Notes: generated from the letters alone by a model not told the origin. DNA of 64,000 nt from Nonomuraea aurantiaca (GCF_020215705.1 NZ_JAIWNB010000027.1:1-64000); one strand, 5' to 3'; counted from the stretch's first letter, positions 1 to 9,151 are shown. A program made the numbers and translations.

Positions 1-149
1 ACCCGGCCAAGGTGACGCGCTCGGCGCTGCAGAACGCCGCTTCCATCGCGGCGCTCTTCCTCACCACCGAGGCGGTCATCGCCGAGAAGCCCGAGAAGAC
101 CCCTGCCGCCCCCGCCGGTATGCCCGGTGGCGGAGACATGGACTTCTAG
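1..149 (+). CDS. groL: Chaperonin GroEL, C-terminal end (partial)
   Basis: Only the last 48 codons are inside the window; the reading frame starts at base 3. The peptide carries the GroEL end signature [20 protein letters not shown] followed by a Gly/Met-rich tail ending [10 protein letters not shown], the flexible C-terminus that lines the floor of the folding cavity. GroEL is the ATP-driven 60-kDa ring chaperonin of the cytoplasm. The GGM-type tail marks it as the housekeeping-like form rather than the His-rich actinobacterial GroEL1 form. A strong hairpin follows at 185-227, so transcription probably ends here. Identification is near certain even though the body of the gene is outside the window. 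Confidence 0.97.
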   Translation, partial: PAKVTRSALQNAASIAALFLTTEAVIAEKPEKTPAAPAGMPGGGDMDF

Positions 150-184
150 GTCTCCTCACCAGAGACTTCCAGGTCTCTTCTCAC

Positions 185-227
185 CAGACCGGCTCGGACG
201 CACGTTGTCCGGGCCGGTCTGTTTTCT
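185..227 (+). terminator. Rho-independent terminator after groL
   Basis: A 14-base arm (185-198, CAGACCGGCTCGGA) pairs with 208-221 (TCCGGGCCGGTCTG) with one mismatch around a 9-base loop and is followed by TTTTCT. This is a canonical intrinsic terminator 35 bases after the groL stop. The minus-strand GNAT gene ends at 251, so the hairpin may serve both directions, but the T-run is on the groL side. Confidence 0.85.
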
Positions 228-250
228 GTGGTGAAGAGCCGTACATATGA

Positions 251-694
251 TCATTTAAGCGGTTTGACCCAACGCGACCACATGGGCTGGAGCGCGTAGC
301 CGGCGGCGGACCACGCTCCGTGGGCGGAGAGGTTGTCGTCCAGCACCATGGCGTCGGCGCGGAAGGCGCCGAAGGCGGCGAAGCGGGACTCGGCCGCGGC
401 CAGGAGCGTGGTGGCGATGCCCTTGCGGCGGTGGGACGGGTGGACGGCGAGGCGATAGAGATGCGCTCGCCAGCCGTCCCAGCCCGCGATGAGCGTGCCC
501 ACCAGCTCCCCATCGAGCTCGGCGATGAGCAGGGCCTCCGGGTCGCGCTCGATCAGCGCCATCACCTTGTCGGGCGAGTCGCGCCGGTCGGTGCCCTCGG
601 CGGCCAGGAGCCAGAAGTCGAGCACGGCGGGCACGTCGTCGAACCCCCCATGCCGTATCTTCACCCCCGAAGCGGCCCCTGAGTCGGCCGCCAT
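251..694 (-). CDS. GNAT family N-acetyltransferase
   Basis: A 147-residue protein of typical single-domain GNAT length. Residues about 12-140 form the fold: the beta4 strand and acetyl-CoA loop read LYRLAVHPSHRRKGIATTLL, matching motif A (R/Q-x-x-G-x-G/A) with RRKGIA as pyrophosphate loop, followed by the late AGYALQPMWSRWVK strand. It should transfer an acyl group from acyl-CoA to an amine; the substrate cannot be read from sequence. The start ATG overlaps the stop of the upstream PEBP gene by one base (TGATG), so the two are probably translationally coupled in one minus-strand operon behind helD. Confidence 0.88.
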   Translation of the reverse strand: MAADSGAASGVKIRHGGFDDVPAVLDFWLLAAEGTDRRDSPDKVMALIERDPEALLIAELDGELVGTLIAGWDGWRAHLYRLAVHPSHRRKGIATTLLAAAESRFAAFGAFRADAMVLDDNLSAHGAWSAAGYALQPMWSRWVKPLK

Positions 695-1224
695 CAGACG
701 CCGAAGTGGGCGACCACGTGGCCGCGTGCGAGCGTGTTGGCGGTGATGTTGAAGCCGACCACCGCCGGGCTGGCGTCACTGTCGACGCCCAGCTCGGCCA
801 CGCCCAGCGCGTGCACCGTGAAGACGTAGCGGTGCGGGTCGCCGGGCGGGGGAGCGGCGCCGCCGTAGTCCTTGCTGTTGTAGTCGTTGCGCGCGTGCGT
901 GGCCCCCGCGGGCAGGCCCTTGAACTCGGGCGCGGTGCCGGCGCCCGTGGGCAGCTCGGTGACGGAGGCCGGGAGGTCGAAGAGCACCCAGTGCCAGAAC
1001 CCGCTGCCGGTGGGCGCGTCGGGGTCGTAGCAGGTCACGGCGTAGCTCTGCGTCTCGGCCGGGGCGCCGGACCACTGGAGGTGGGGTGACAGGTTCTGGC
1101 CGGTCATGCCCCAGTCGTTGAAGACGTGGAGGTCACCCAGCCTCTCCCCGTCCGCGATGTCGTCGCTCTGGACCGTGAGTGCGGGGACCGACGGCAGGTG
1201 TTCGTGTGGCAGCGGTGCGGGCAC
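694..1224 (-). CDS. YbhB/YbcL-type phosphatidylethanolamine-binding (Raf kinase inhibitor-like) protein
   Basis: PEBP-fold protein. The ligand-site motif appears as [20 protein letters not shown] followed later by [13 protein letters not shown], the two conserved regions CBR1 and CBR2 of the family. I chose the GTG at 1224 because AAGGAGG lies five bases upstream; this gives 176 residues, the usual length for actinobacterial members. An in-frame ATG at 1263 lacks a ribosome binding site. It is a cytosolic small-ligand binding protein of unclear physiological role. It lies 57-100 bases downstream of helD on the same strand and is coupled to the GNAT gene. Confidence 0.88.
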   Translation of the reverse strand: MPAPLPHEHLPSVPALTVQSDDIADGERLGDLHVFNDWGMTGQNLSPHLQWSGAPAETQSYAVTCYDPDAPTGSGFWHWVLFDLPASVTELPTGAGTAPEFKGLPAGATHARNDYNSKDYGGAAPPPGDPHRYVFTVHALGVAELGVDSDASPAVVGFNITANTLARGHVVAHFGV

Positions 1225-1320
1225 GGCGTCCTCCTTGTAGAGATCCTCCACTACTCCAGCCATCCTAGGAGTGCGTCCGTCTCGGGAGGCGACGTGCCCG
1301 CTCGTGGGTCCCTCGGGTGG

Positions 1321-3321
1321 TCAGGCGGACAGCTGGGCGGGCAGGGCCTTTCCGTGTAGGACGGTGAGCGAGGTGACCGCACGGGTGAGCACCACGTACA
1401 GCCTGGCCAGGCCGCGGGGCTCGGCCGCCACGATGTCGGCCGGCTCGACGACGATCACGTGGTCGTACTCCAGGCCCTTGGCCAGCGTCGCCGGGACGAT
1501 CAGCAGCCGGTGCTCCTTGGTCGTGTCGGGGTCGAGCACGGCGTGGGCCAGCCCGTCGAGCTGCCGTGACACCTCCGCCACCAGCGCGTCGGGCACGATC
1601 ACGCCGATCGAGCCCTCCCGGGACATGGCCTCGCGCGCGGCGTCGGCGACCGCGCCGCCGGGGCGTACGCTCAGCGAGCCCACGCCGGGGCGCAGCGACC
1701 GCGGCGGGGCCAGCGTCGGGGCGATCGACGGCAGCAGCCGGGCGGCGTAGTCGAGCACCTCGCGTGGCACGCGGAAGCCCAGCGTCAGCTCGGTGACCTC
1801 GCCCGCGTCCTGGCCCAGGTGCTTGAGCACGGTCCCCCACGAGCTGGTGGACCACGGGGTGGTGCCCTGGGCGAGGTCGCCGAGGACGGTGGCCGAGCCG
1901 TTGCGGCAGCGCCGGCCGAGCGCGCGCAGCTGCATCTCCGACAGGTCCTGCGCCTCGTCGACGACCAGGTGGCCGAGCGAGGGCGTGCGTTCGATCAGGT
2001 CGCCGAGCTCGTCGAGGAGCGCGGCGTCGGCCGCCGACCACTTCGCCGACTTCCAGCCTCGGTACGGTTTCTGCCATAGCAACATTTGCTGCTCGTCGGG
2101 CGACAAATCGGTTTTGGCGGCTTTTGCCAGGAATTCTGGGTCCGAGAGGAGCTTGAAGAGGACCTGCTGCGGCACCAGTTTGGGCCAGACCGCGTCGACG
2201 AGCTGCTTGACCGGCTTGGACCTGGCCACGGCGTCCTGCACCCGGTCGTCGGGCGACTCCCCGCGCTGCTCCATGCGTACCAGCACCATGTGCGCGAGCC
2301 GCTGCGCCAGCGCCGCCCGGCCGGGCCCGTAGCGGGTGGTGCCGCGCAGCGAGGCGACGATCTCGCGTACCTCGTAGTCGGCCACCCGGAAGCGGTAGGC
2401 GCCCTTGCTGTAGACGACGCCCTCCTCCGGCTTCACGATGTGCAGCCACAGCGCCCGCTCCAGCACGGCGGCCATGCGGGCGTCGCCCTTCAGCGCCGAC
2501 ACCATCGGATCCTCCGGCGTGGCGTGTTCGCCGAGCAGGCCCGCCACCGTGGTCTGGTCGACCTTGACCTCGCCGAGCGCGGGCAGCACGGAGGAGATGT
2601 AGGACAGGAAGGCGCGGTTGGGGCCGACGATCATGACGCCCGACCTGGCCAGCCGCTCGCGGTGGGTGAACAGCAGGTACGCCGCCCGGTGCAGGCCGAC
2701 GGCGGTCTTCCCGGTGCCCGGCGCGCCCTGGACGCAGACGGTCTGGGTGAGCGTGGCGCGGACGATCTCGTCCTGGTCCGGCTGGATCGTGGCGACGATG
2801 TCGCGCATCGGGCCGGTGCGCGGGCGCTCGATCTCCTCGGTCAGGATCTTCGACGGACCGATGTCGCCGCCCTCACCGAGCGGCTCGTCCTCGAACGCGG
2901 TCAGCATGCCGCCGTGATAGCCGAACCGGCGCCGCCGCGCGACGCTCATCGGATCGGCGGGGCTGGCCTGGTAGAACGCCCGGGACACCGGCGCGCGCCA
3001 GTCGATCACCAGCGGGCGGCTGCTGCCGTCGTGCACGTGGCGGCGGCCGACGTAGATCGTAGAGGGCAGGTCGTCGTCCGCCGAGCGGTCGAGGCGGCCG
3101 AAGAACAGCGGGGTGTCGGGATGGTCGGCCAGCGCCGCCACCCGCTTGTCGAGCAGCGACTGCAGGATCTGCTGGGACACCCAGTCGCCGGCCGCGTCGG
3201 CCGACAGCGATTGGGCGTGCAGCCGCATCGCCTGGAGCGCGGCCCTCGACTCGGCCAGATGGGACTGCTCGGCCGCGAGCACGTCGGCGGGTATGTCGGG
3301 GGCCAGCTGGTGTGCGGGCAT
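1321..3321 (-). CDS. helD: HelD-like RNA polymerase-associated ATPase/helicase
   Basis: Superfamily 1 UvrD/Rep-type ATPase that in actinobacteria and firmicutes binds stalled RNA polymerase, prises it open and recycles it; some actinobacterial relatives (HelR) give rifampicin tolerance. N-terminal about 60 residues look like a coiled arm (AEQSHLAESRAALQAMRLHA), followed by the HelD signature VIDWRAPVSRAFYQA (106-120). Walker A is GAPGTGKT at 199-206, and the Walker B region reads LVVDEAQDLSEMQLRALGR. Start chosen at 3321 because AGGGAGG lies nine bases upstream; an upstream in-frame start at 3411 has no such signal. Product 666 residues, in the expected range. First gene of a minus-strand group with PEBP and GNAT. 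Confidence 0.92.
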   Translation of the reverse strand: MPAHQLAPDIPADVLAAEQSHLAESRAALQAMRLHAQSLSADAAGDWVSQQILQSLLDKRVAALADHPDTPLFFGRLDRSADDDLPSTIYVGRRHVHDGSSRPLVIDWRAPVSRAFYQASPADPMSVARRRRFGYHGGMLTAFEDEPLGEGGDIGPSKILTEEIERPRTGPMRDIVATIQPDQDEIVRATLTQTVCVQGAPGTGKTAVGLHRAAYLLFTHRERLARSGVMIVGPNRAFLSYISSVLPALGEVKVDQTTVAGLLGEHATPEDPMVSALKGDARMAAVLERALWLHIVKPEEGVVYSKGAYRFRVADYEVREIVASLRGTTRYGPGRAALAQRLAHMVLVRMEQRGESPDDRVQDAVARSKPVKQLVDAVWPKLVPQQVLFKLLSDPEFLAKAAKTDLSPDEQQMLLWQKPYRGWKSAKWSAADAALLDELGDLIERTPSLGHLVVDEAQDLSEMQLRALGRRCRNGSATVLGDLAQGTTPWSTSSWGTVLKHLGQDAGEVTELTLGFRVPREVLDYAARLLPSIAPTLAPPRSLRPGVGSLSVRPGGAVADAAREAMSREGSIGVIVPDALVAEVSRQLDGLAHAVLDPDTTKEHRLLIVPATLAKGLEYDHVIVVEPADIVAAEPRGLARLYVVLTRAVTSLTVLHGKALPAQLSA

Positions 3322-3433
3322 GCGAAAGTGCCTCCCTGGTCGAAGTAACGGAGGTGGTGTAGGCAGCGAATCGACCAGTTTAGTGGGGCGTCCGGCACGC
3401 TTCCAAAGCATTTAGCCGGGGTAGAGAGGGACC

Positions 3434-3769
3434 GTGGCCCGCGTACGGTTTGTTTTCTCCCCGATCATCCCGACAGTGGCGAGTTTCCTGCTGGCGGCGT
3501 TGTGGGCGTTGTCGGTGTTCGCGGGATGGGGGCTGGAGGCGTTCTGCGCGGGAGGCGAGTCCGCGGCGGGCTGCTCGCAGCGGCTCGGCACGGTCTCGGC
3601 GATGTCGGGGCTGTTCGCCGTGGCCGCCGCCTGCTGTACGGCCGGTGCCTGGCTGGTCCCTTCCGCCAGGAACGATCCACGCGTGTTCAGCCGGTTCATG
3701 GGCGTGGGTGTGGCCGCCTGGATCGTCGCCGAAGGGGTGCTCTTCCTGGGCGGCCTGCTGGCCAGATAA
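3434..3769 (+). CDS. Small three-helix membrane protein, unknown function
   Basis: A 111-residue protein with GTG start preceded by AGAGGG. Three hydrophobic segments are visible: about 10-32 (PTVASFLLAALWALSVFAGWG), 52-75 and 89-109. Between helix one and two lies a short outside loop with Cys residues (EAFCAGGESAAGCS), possibly a disulfide. It is transcribed divergently from helD and faces the xpb helicase gene tail to tail. I do not recognise a family; compositional bias and codon usage agree with a real gene. Confidence 0.7.
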   Translation: MARVRFVFSPIIPTVASFLLAALWALSVFAGWGLEAFCAGGESAAGCSQRLGTVSAMSGLFAVAAACCTAGAWLVPSARNDPRVFSRFMGVGVAAWIVAEGVLFLGGLLAR

Positions 3770-3936
3770 CGACAACCTGCCAATAACCGAGAATTCGGGC
3801 ATATCAGGTGGATTTGCCGGATCATGGGGGTATGTCGCTGGCTGATTGAGGCGCGCAGCGGCGTAGCACGCTGGTGAGGGGGGTGGTTCGATTGTCGACA
3901 GCCCGCGGAGTCTCGTGGACGTAATCGACGTCGAAG

Positions 3937-3965
3937 CCTGGCCGCTCGGAGGGTGAGCGGCCGGG
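3937..3965. terminator. Possible hairpin between convergent genes
   Basis: In the 220-base gap between the small membrane protein and the converging xpb gene, GGCCGCTC (3940-3947) pairs with GAGCGGCC (3955-3962) around a 7-base loop, extended by three weaker pairs. There is no T-run on either side, so it is only a candidate factor-assisted terminator. Nothing else is evident in the gap. Confidence 0.4.
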
Positions 3966-3989
3966 CCTCGCTCGGTCTTGAACGTGGCG

Positions 3990-5642
3990 CTACACGCCGC
4001 CGTGCACGTCGTCGGCGTCGATGATCTGGTAAGCGTAACCCTGCTCGGCCAGGAACCGCTGGCGGTGCGCCGCGAACTCCTGGTCGACCGTGTCCCTGCT
4101 GACCACCGTGTAGAACCGGGCGCCGCCGCCGTCGGCCTTGGGCCGCAGCACCCGCCCGAGCCGCTGCGCCTCCTCCTGACGCGACCCGAACGTGCCGGAC
4201 ACCTGGATGGCCACGGCCGCCTCGGGCAGGTCGATGGAGAAGTTCGCCACCTTGGACACGACCAGGACCTGGATCTCCTTGTCGCGGAAGGCCTGGTAGA
4301 GCCGCTCGCGCTCCTTGACCCTGGTCTCGCCCTTGATCACCGGAGCGTTCAGGTGCTCGCCCAGCTCGTCCAGCTGGTCGATGTACTGGCCGATGACCAG
4401 CACCTGCTCGCCCAGATGCCGGCGGACCAGCGCCTCGGTCACGTGGGTCTTGGACGGCGTGGTGGCGCAGAAGCGGTAACGCTCCTCGGACTCGGCCATC
4501 GCGTACGCCAGCCGCTCCTCGTCCGTCAGCGTGACCCGGACCTCCACGCAGTCGGCGGGGGCGATCCAGCCCTGGTTCTCCATCTCCTTCCAGGGCGCGT
4601 CGTAGCGCTTGGGGCCGATCAGCGAGAACACGTCGCCCTCGCGGCCGTCCTCGCGCACCAGCGTCGCGGTCAGCCCGACGCGCCTGCGGGCCTGCAGGTC
4701 GGCGGTCATCCGGAAGATCGGCGCGGGCAGCAGGTGCACCTCGTCGTAGACGACCAGACCCCAGTCACGCGCGTCGAACAGCTCCAGGTGGCTGTAGACG
4801 CCCTTCCGCCGGGTGGTCATCACCTGGTAGGTGGCGATGGTGACCGGACGGATCTCCTTCTTGCTGCCGGAGTATTCGCCGATCTCGTCCTCGGTCAGCG
4901 TGGTGCGCTTGAGCAGCTCCTGCTTCCACTGATGCGCGCTCACCGTGTTGGTGACCAGGATCAGCGTGGTGGCCTGGGCGTGTGCCATCGCGGCCGCGCC
5001 GACGATGGTCTTGCCGGCCCCGCAGGGCAGCACGACCACGCCGGAGCCGCCGTGCCAGAAGGCGTCGGCCGCGTCCTGCTGGTAGGGCCGCAGGCTCCAG
5101 CCGTCCTGCAGCAGCTCGATCTTGTGGTGCTCGCCGTCGACGTAGCCCGCGAGGTCCTCGGCGGGCCAGCCCAGCTTGAGCAGCGCCTGCTTGACGTTGC
5201 CGCGGTCGCTCGGGTGCACGGCCACGGAGTCGCCGCTGAGCCGTTCGCCCAGCATGGGCTGGATCTTCTTGGACCGCAGCACCTCTTCGAGCACGGCCCG
5301 GTCGGTGGAGGTCAGGATCAGCCCGTTGGCCGGGTCTTTCTCCAGCTTGAGCCGGCCGTATCTGGCCATGGTCTCGGCGATGTCCACGAGCAGCGCGTGG
5401 GGCACCGGATAGCGGCTGAAACTGATCAGCGCGTCGATGACCTGCTCGGCGTCGTGCCCGGCCGCGCGCGCGTTCCACAGCGCCAGCGGGGTGACGCGGT
5501 AGGTGTGCACGTGTTCGGGGGCGCGCTCGAGCTCGGCGAACGGCGCGATGGCCTTGCGGCACTCGCCTGCCTTCTCGTGATCGACCTCGAGGAGCAGCGT
5601 CTTGTCCGACTGGACGATGAGCGGGCCGTCGTTCACGGACAT
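3990..5642 (-). CDS. XPB/Ssl2-type DNA repair helicase
   Basis: Superfamily 2 3'-5' DNA helicase of the bacterial XPB group (ErcC3 type). A damage-recognition-like N-terminus (1-170) precedes the motor. Walker A is CGAGKT (207-212), motif II is DEVH (300-303), motif III GLTATLVRED, and motif VI QRLGRVLRPK. The ThM-like linker and RED residues (GLTATLVREDGRE) are visible. Product 550 residues, normal for the family. The ATG at 5642 directly abuts GAAGGG, whereas the GTG two codons later (5636) would have ideal spacing from it, so the true start may be 5636. The actinobacterial partner gene usually next to it is here 3.5 kb upstream (9152-11590). Confidence 0.93.
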   Translation of the reverse strand: MSVNDGPLIVQSDKTLLLEVDHEKAGECRKAIAPFAELERAPEHVHTYRVTPLALWNARAAGHDAEQVIDALISFSRYPVPHALLVDIAETMARYGRLKLEKDPANGLILTSTDRAVLEEVLRSKKIQPMLGERLSGDSVAVHPSDRGNVKQALLKLGWPAEDLAGYVDGEHHKIELLQDGWSLRPYQQDAADAFWHGGSGVVVLPCGAGKTIVGAAAMAHAQATTLILVTNTVSAHQWKQELLKRTTLTEDEIGEYSGSKKEIRPVTIATYQVMTTRRKGVYSHLELFDARDWGLVVYDEVHLLPAPIFRMTADLQARRRVGLTATLVREDGREGDVFSLIGPKRYDAPWKEMENQGWIAPADCVEVRVTLTDEERLAYAMAESEERYRFCATTPSKTHVTEALVRRHLGEQVLVIGQYIDQLDELGEHLNAPVIKGETRVKERERLYQAFRDKEIQVLVVSKVANFSIDLPEAAVAIQVSGTFGSRQEEAQRLGRVLRPKADGGGARFYTVVSRDTVDQEFAAHRQRFLAEQGYAYQIIDADDVHGGV

Positions 5643-5704
5643 CCCTTCTACGGTTGACGCCTATCCAACACATCAGACGGCAAGAACAGTCCCCGAACAG
5701 GTAA

Positions 5705-6073
5705 TCAGTCGTCGAGGTAGCCGTTGAGGCCGAGGAAGAGGAAGATGCCGAGATTGAGTGCGAGGCCCACCCCGAGCAGTGTCCAGCACCAGACGAGCAG
5801 GCCCTTGGCGCTGGCCGGCTGCGTGCTCGACCGGCCGAGCGCCATGCCCGCGAGGATGGCGCCGGGGATCGCGAAGATGTTGCAACAGCCGACGATCGAG
5901 AGCAGATTGAGCACCAGCGCGACGATGGCGGTGGCCCTCGGCCCCTCGGGCGGCCTAGGGGGCGGGGGATAGCCGTAGCCATAGCCATAACCGTGCTGTG
6001 GCGGCGGCTGCTGGCCGTATGGTGCGCCGTAGGGCTGGTACGGATATTCGCCCGATGGACCTTCTTGGCTCAT
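5705..6073 (-). CDS. DUF4190-type small membrane protein with Tyr/Pro-rich N-terminus
   Basis: A 122-residue protein. Residues 1-45 are cytoplasmic and low-complexity, with tandem GY pairs (HGYGYGYGYPPPP) and many Pro/Gln. Two membrane segments follow, about 48-72 (ATAIVALVLNLLSIVGC) and 92-115, separated by AGMALGRSSTQPASAKG, the conserved DUF4190 core. Start set at 6073 because AGGAGG sits four to five bases upstream; a longer reading to 6103 lacks a site. Function is unknown; such proteins often sit near septation or envelope genes in actinomycetes. It lies 62 bases upstream of xpb on the same strand and diverges from the sigma factor gene. Confidence 0.8.
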   Translation of the reverse strand: MSQEGPSGEYPYQPYGAPYGQQPPPQHGYGYGYGYPPPPRPPEGPRATAIVALVLNLLSIVGCCNIFAIPGAILAGMALGRSSTQPASAKGLLVWCWTLLGVGLALNLGIFLFLGLNGYLDD

Positions 6074-6199
6074 GCCACCTCCTGACAGGTCAACATTTAT
6101 CACGGAATGGCCACGCGCCCTGCCAGGTCTGCTGTCTCGCCATAGATCTGGACTCTCTCACACGTCTTCAGAGATCGAGACCCAGAGCAGGGAGGCGAG

Positions 6200-6700
6200 T
6201 TGCACCAGGACGACCTACGAGTCTTCACGGCGTTCGTCACGACGCGATCGGACAGCCTCATGCGCCTGGCGTACGTGCTCACCGGCGACCAGCACGCCGC
6301 GGAGGATCTGCTCCAGAGCGCGCTGGCCAGAACCGCGGACCGATGGCGGAGCATCAGGGGCGATCCGGAGGCGTACGTCCGCCAGGTCATGTACCACGAG
6401 CAGGTCGGCCGGTGGCGCAGCCCGCGCTGGGGGCGCGAGCGCGTGGTCGAGACCCTGCCCGAGCGGATCGCGGGCGACGGCACCGCGCGGGTCGACGACC
6501 GGCTCACGCTCGAACAGGCCCTGCGCCGGCTGCCCGCGAAGAAGCGGGCCGTGCTGGTCCTGCGCTACTTCGAGGATCTGCCGGAGTCGGACGTCGCCAG
6601 GATCATGGGGTGCTCGATCGGCACCGTACGCAGCCAGACCCACCAGGCCGTGAAGCGGCTGCGCGACCTGGTGGGCGAGACCGTCAATCTGGAGGCCTGA
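6200..6700 (+). CDS. SigE-family ECF RNA polymerase sigma factor
   Basis: A 166-residue group IV sigma factor. Region 2 (about 10-75) includes SLMRLAYVLTGDQHAAEDLLQ, the core-binding and -10 reading helices; region 4 (about 108-158) includes LPAKKRAVLVLRYFEDLPESDVARIMGCS, a helix-turn-helix for the -35 element. The SigE-like actinobacterial subgroup is recognised from FVTTRSDSLMRLAYVLTGD. Start is TTG at 6200, with GGGAGG four bases upstream. The next gene begins one base after the stop and encodes a one-helix membrane protein, its likely regulator. No ECF-type autoregulatory promoter was identified with confidence. Confidence 0.9.
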   Translation: MHQDDLRVFTAFVTTRSDSLMRLAYVLTGDQHAAEDLLQSALARTADRWRSIRGDPEAYVRQVMYHEQVGRWRSPRWGRERVVETLPERIAGDGTARVDDRLTLEQALRRLPAKKRAVLVLRYFEDLPESDVARIMGCSIGTVRSQTHQAVKRLRDLVGETVNLEA

Positions 6701-6701
6701 G

Positions 6702-7634
6702 ATGACAGTCGACGAACGCGCGGTCACCGAGGCCCTGAGCAGGCTGGCCGACCGGGCGCGGCCCGTGGATCCCGAGCTGCTTCTGTCACGTGCCCTACGG
6801 AGGCGGGCACGGATGAAGTGGCCGAGATGGGGGCTGGCCCTGGCGGCGGCGGCCTGTGTGGTGGCCATCGGGGTGGTGGCGCTGCGGGCGCATGAGCAGC
6901 TGTCGGTCTCGCCCGCGAGCCCGCCGACGACGAGCACAGGACCCACCGCGAGCACAGAACCCACGGCGCGGGCGACGGCGACGGCCCCGCCCGCCACCGC
7001 GTACGTCCGGGACATCCCCGGCCTGCCGCGGAACACCATCGCGCAGTTCGCGAAGGTGGAGGACTGCATGCCCAAGGGCAGCCCGGTGCACAGCATGGAC
7101 GGCGAGCGGCTGCTGCCCCAGTACGGGACCGTCAAGGATTACCGCTGGCTCGTGGAGGCCAAGGACAAACTGGGCGTGACGCGGCTGGTCGGCAGCCGCA
7201 AGGGGTTCGTGCTGTGCACGCCGGCCATCCGGCTGGTCAGCTACCCGACGGACCCGGTCTTCTCCTACTGGGGCGGGGACCCGCCTGGCAAGCCGGCCCT
7301 GCGCGGCGCGCTCAGCGTCGACGTCTACAGCATCGAGACGCAGTCGGAGATCAACCCGGGCCGGGACGGCGACCCGTCCTTCCTGGTGGTGGCCGGCCGG
7401 GTCGCTCCCCAGGCGACTCGGGTGGAGGTCGAGTGGGCGGACGGGCGGAAGATGACGGCCAGCGTACGGGACGGCTTCTACATCGGCCGATCGCGGGTGT
7501 ACGCCGACAAGAAGGGTTCCATCCGCCCGGTCCTGCTGAGCAAGGTGACCGCCTATGACTCCGGCGGCCAGGCGCTGGGCGAGCTCAAGAACGTCAAGTG
7601 GAGGTCCGAGGGAGCCATTGACGCGGACGACTAG
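6702..7634 (+). CDS. Single-pass membrane protein, probable partner of the adjacent sigma factor
   Basis: A 310-residue protein starting one base after the sigma factor stop. The N-terminal 38 residues are cytoplasmic and charged (TEALSRLADRARPVDPELLLSRALRRRARM), a membrane helix spans about 43-62, then a Thr/Ala/Pro-rich linker leads to an extracellular domain of about 220 residues with two cysteines. This layout, with a sigma-interacting tail and an external sensor, suits a membrane-bound regulator of the sigma factor, but I see no zinc-binding HxxxCxxC motif, so an anti-sigma role is inference from position. The stop codon overlaps the converging ligase stop within CTAG. Confidence 0.75.
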   Translation: MTVDERAVTEALSRLADRARPVDPELLLSRALRRRARMKWPRWGLALAAAACVVAIGVVALRAHEQLSVSPASPPTTSTGPTASTEPTARATATAPPATAYVRDIPGLPRNTIAQFAKVEDCMPKGSPVHSMDGERLLPQYGTVKDYRWLVEAKDKLGVTRLVGSRKGFVLCTPAIRLVSYPTDPVFSYWGGDPPGKPALRGALSVDVYSIETQSEINPGRDGDPSFLVVAGRVAPQATRVEVEWADGRKMTASVRDGFYIGRSRVYADKKGSIRPVLLSKVTAYDSGGQALGELKNVKWRSEGAIDADD

Positions 7635-9109
7635 CCGAGCCTCGACCGCAGCGCCTTGCGGTCGAGCTTGAGCACGCTCGTGACCGGGATCGAGTCGACG
7701 AACCGCACTTCCCGGGGATACTTCACCCGGCCGACCCGGTCACGAGCCCAGGTCATCAGCTCCTCGGCGGTGGCCGTGCCGCCCGCCTTGAGCTGGACGA
7801 AGGCCACGACCTCCTCGCCCAGGCGCGGGTCCGGGCGGCCCACGACGCCGGACATCACCACGTCGGGGTGCTCGTTGAGGGCGTCCTCGACGTCGCGCGG
7901 GAACACGTTGAACCCGCCGCGGATGATGAGGTCCTTCTTCCGGTCGACGATGTACAGGTAGCCGTCGTCGTCCACGCAGCCGATGTCGCCGGTCCGCAGC
8001 TCGCCCTCGACCAGCGCGGTGCCGGTGGAGTCCGCAGGGTGCTCGCCCCAGTAGCCGAGCATCAGCGAGTCGCCGCTGACGCAGATCTCCCCGACGTCGC
8101 CCGCCTCGGCCTGGTCGCCGGAGGAGTCGCGGATCGTGATCGTGTAGCCGGGCAGCGGCAGGCCCACGCTGCCGATCCGGCGCCGCCCCGGCGGGTTGAA
8201 GGTGGTCACGGCGCTGGTCTCGGTCATCCCGTAGCCTTCGAGGACCTGCACGCCGGGCATCCGGCGCTCGAACTCCGCCAGCGTCTCCCGGCCGAGCGGC
8301 GCCGCGCCGCAGGTGAGGAAGGCCAGGTCGGGCAGGGGGTGGGACTCCAGCGGCTCGGCCAGGAGCATCTGGAGCATGGCGGGCACGACCGTTCCGTACT
8401 GGGCGCGCTGCGCGGCGGCCAGCTCGAGGAAGGCCTTCGGGTCGAACCAGCGCATCAGCACCGCCTGCTGCGGCTCCGTGGCGTGCATCCCGGCGACCGT
8501 GATGATCAGCCCGTACGAGTGGGAGAGGGGCACCGGCACTATTGCGCGATTTTTCCCCTCTTGGTGGGACATTTCGTAGGCGTCCTTGGCCACCTGCCAG
8601 AGCCCGCGATGGCTCAGCATGACGCCCTTGGCCATGCCGGTCGTGCCTCCGGTGTACATGAGAGCCGCCAGATCGGTGGCGTCCCGCTCGACGGGCCCCC
8701 GCTCGGCCGCCCGCTCCAGCTCCCCCGTGTCCACAAATATCGGGATTTGGGGCTCGGCGGCCTGGACCGTCTCCATCAGTTCGGGCGAGGTGACGAGGGC
8801 GGTGGCGCCGCTGTCGGCCAGGATGTGCCGCAACTCCGCCGGTCCGACCAGGAACACCACGGGCGTCACCACCGCACCGGCCGCCCAGATCGCCTCGTAG
8901 ATCAGGCCGACCTCGGGGGAGTTCGCCATCATCACCACGATCCGGTCGCCGGGGCGTACCCCCGCCTCGACCAGCCCGCCGCAGACCTTGCGGGCCCGCT
9001 CGGCCAGCGCGTGGCCGCGGTGCCAGACCCCTTCGTAGTAGACCGCGTCGAAGTCGTCGAACCTGCTCCAAGACTCCTCGGCCAACCGGCCCAACGTCAG
9101 CTCGCTCAC
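7631..9109 (-). CDS. Class I adenylate-forming acyl-CoA ligase
   Basis: A 492-residue ANL superfamily enzyme that activates a carboxylic acid as acyl-AMP and transfers it to CoA. The P-loop is [18 protein letters not shown] near residue 150; the A5 motif is [10 protein letters not shown]7 is [23 protein letters not shown], with hinge and [13 protein letters not shown]; the catalytic A10 lysine lies in [11 protein letters not shown] near the end. Length and motifs fit FadD-type medium- or long-chain ligases; the substrate is unassigned. GTG start with AGGTTGGGA upstream. It stands alone between the sigma operon and the helicase-associated gene. Confidence 0.9.
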   Translation of the reverse strand: MSELTLGRLAEESWSRFDDFDAVYYEGVWHRGHALAERARKVCGGLVEAGVRPGDRIVVMMANSPEVGLIYEAIWAAGAVVTPVVFLVGPAELRHILADSGATALVTSPELMETVQAAEPQIPIFVDTGELERAAERGPVERDATDLAALMYTGGTTGMAKGVMLSHRGLWQVAKDAYEMSHQEGKNRAIVPVPLSHSYGLIITVAGMHATEPQQAVLMRWFDPKAFLELAAAQRAQYGTVVPAMLQMLLAEPLESHPLPDLAFLTCGAAPLGRETLAEFERRMPGVQVLEGYGMTETSAVTTFNPPGRRRIGSVGLPLPGYTITIRDSSGDQAEAGDVGEICVSGDSLMLGYWGEHPADSTGTALVEGELRTGDIGCVDDDGYLYIVDRKKDLIIRGGFNVFPRDVEDALNEHPDVVMSGVVGRPDPRLGEEVVAFVQLKAGGTATAEELMTWARDRVGRVKYPREVRFVDSIPVTSVLKLDRKALRSRLG

Positions 9110-9151
9110 CGTCCCAACCTCGCCTGATCACCGCCGGGCGTCAAGCTGACG

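Noticed and set aside
3978-5657. 559-codon open frame on the plus strand opposite the XPB gene
   Set aside because: Composition is His/Arg/Gln/Val-rich, typical of antisense frames in high-GC genes, and the minus-strand helicase motifs are unmistakable.
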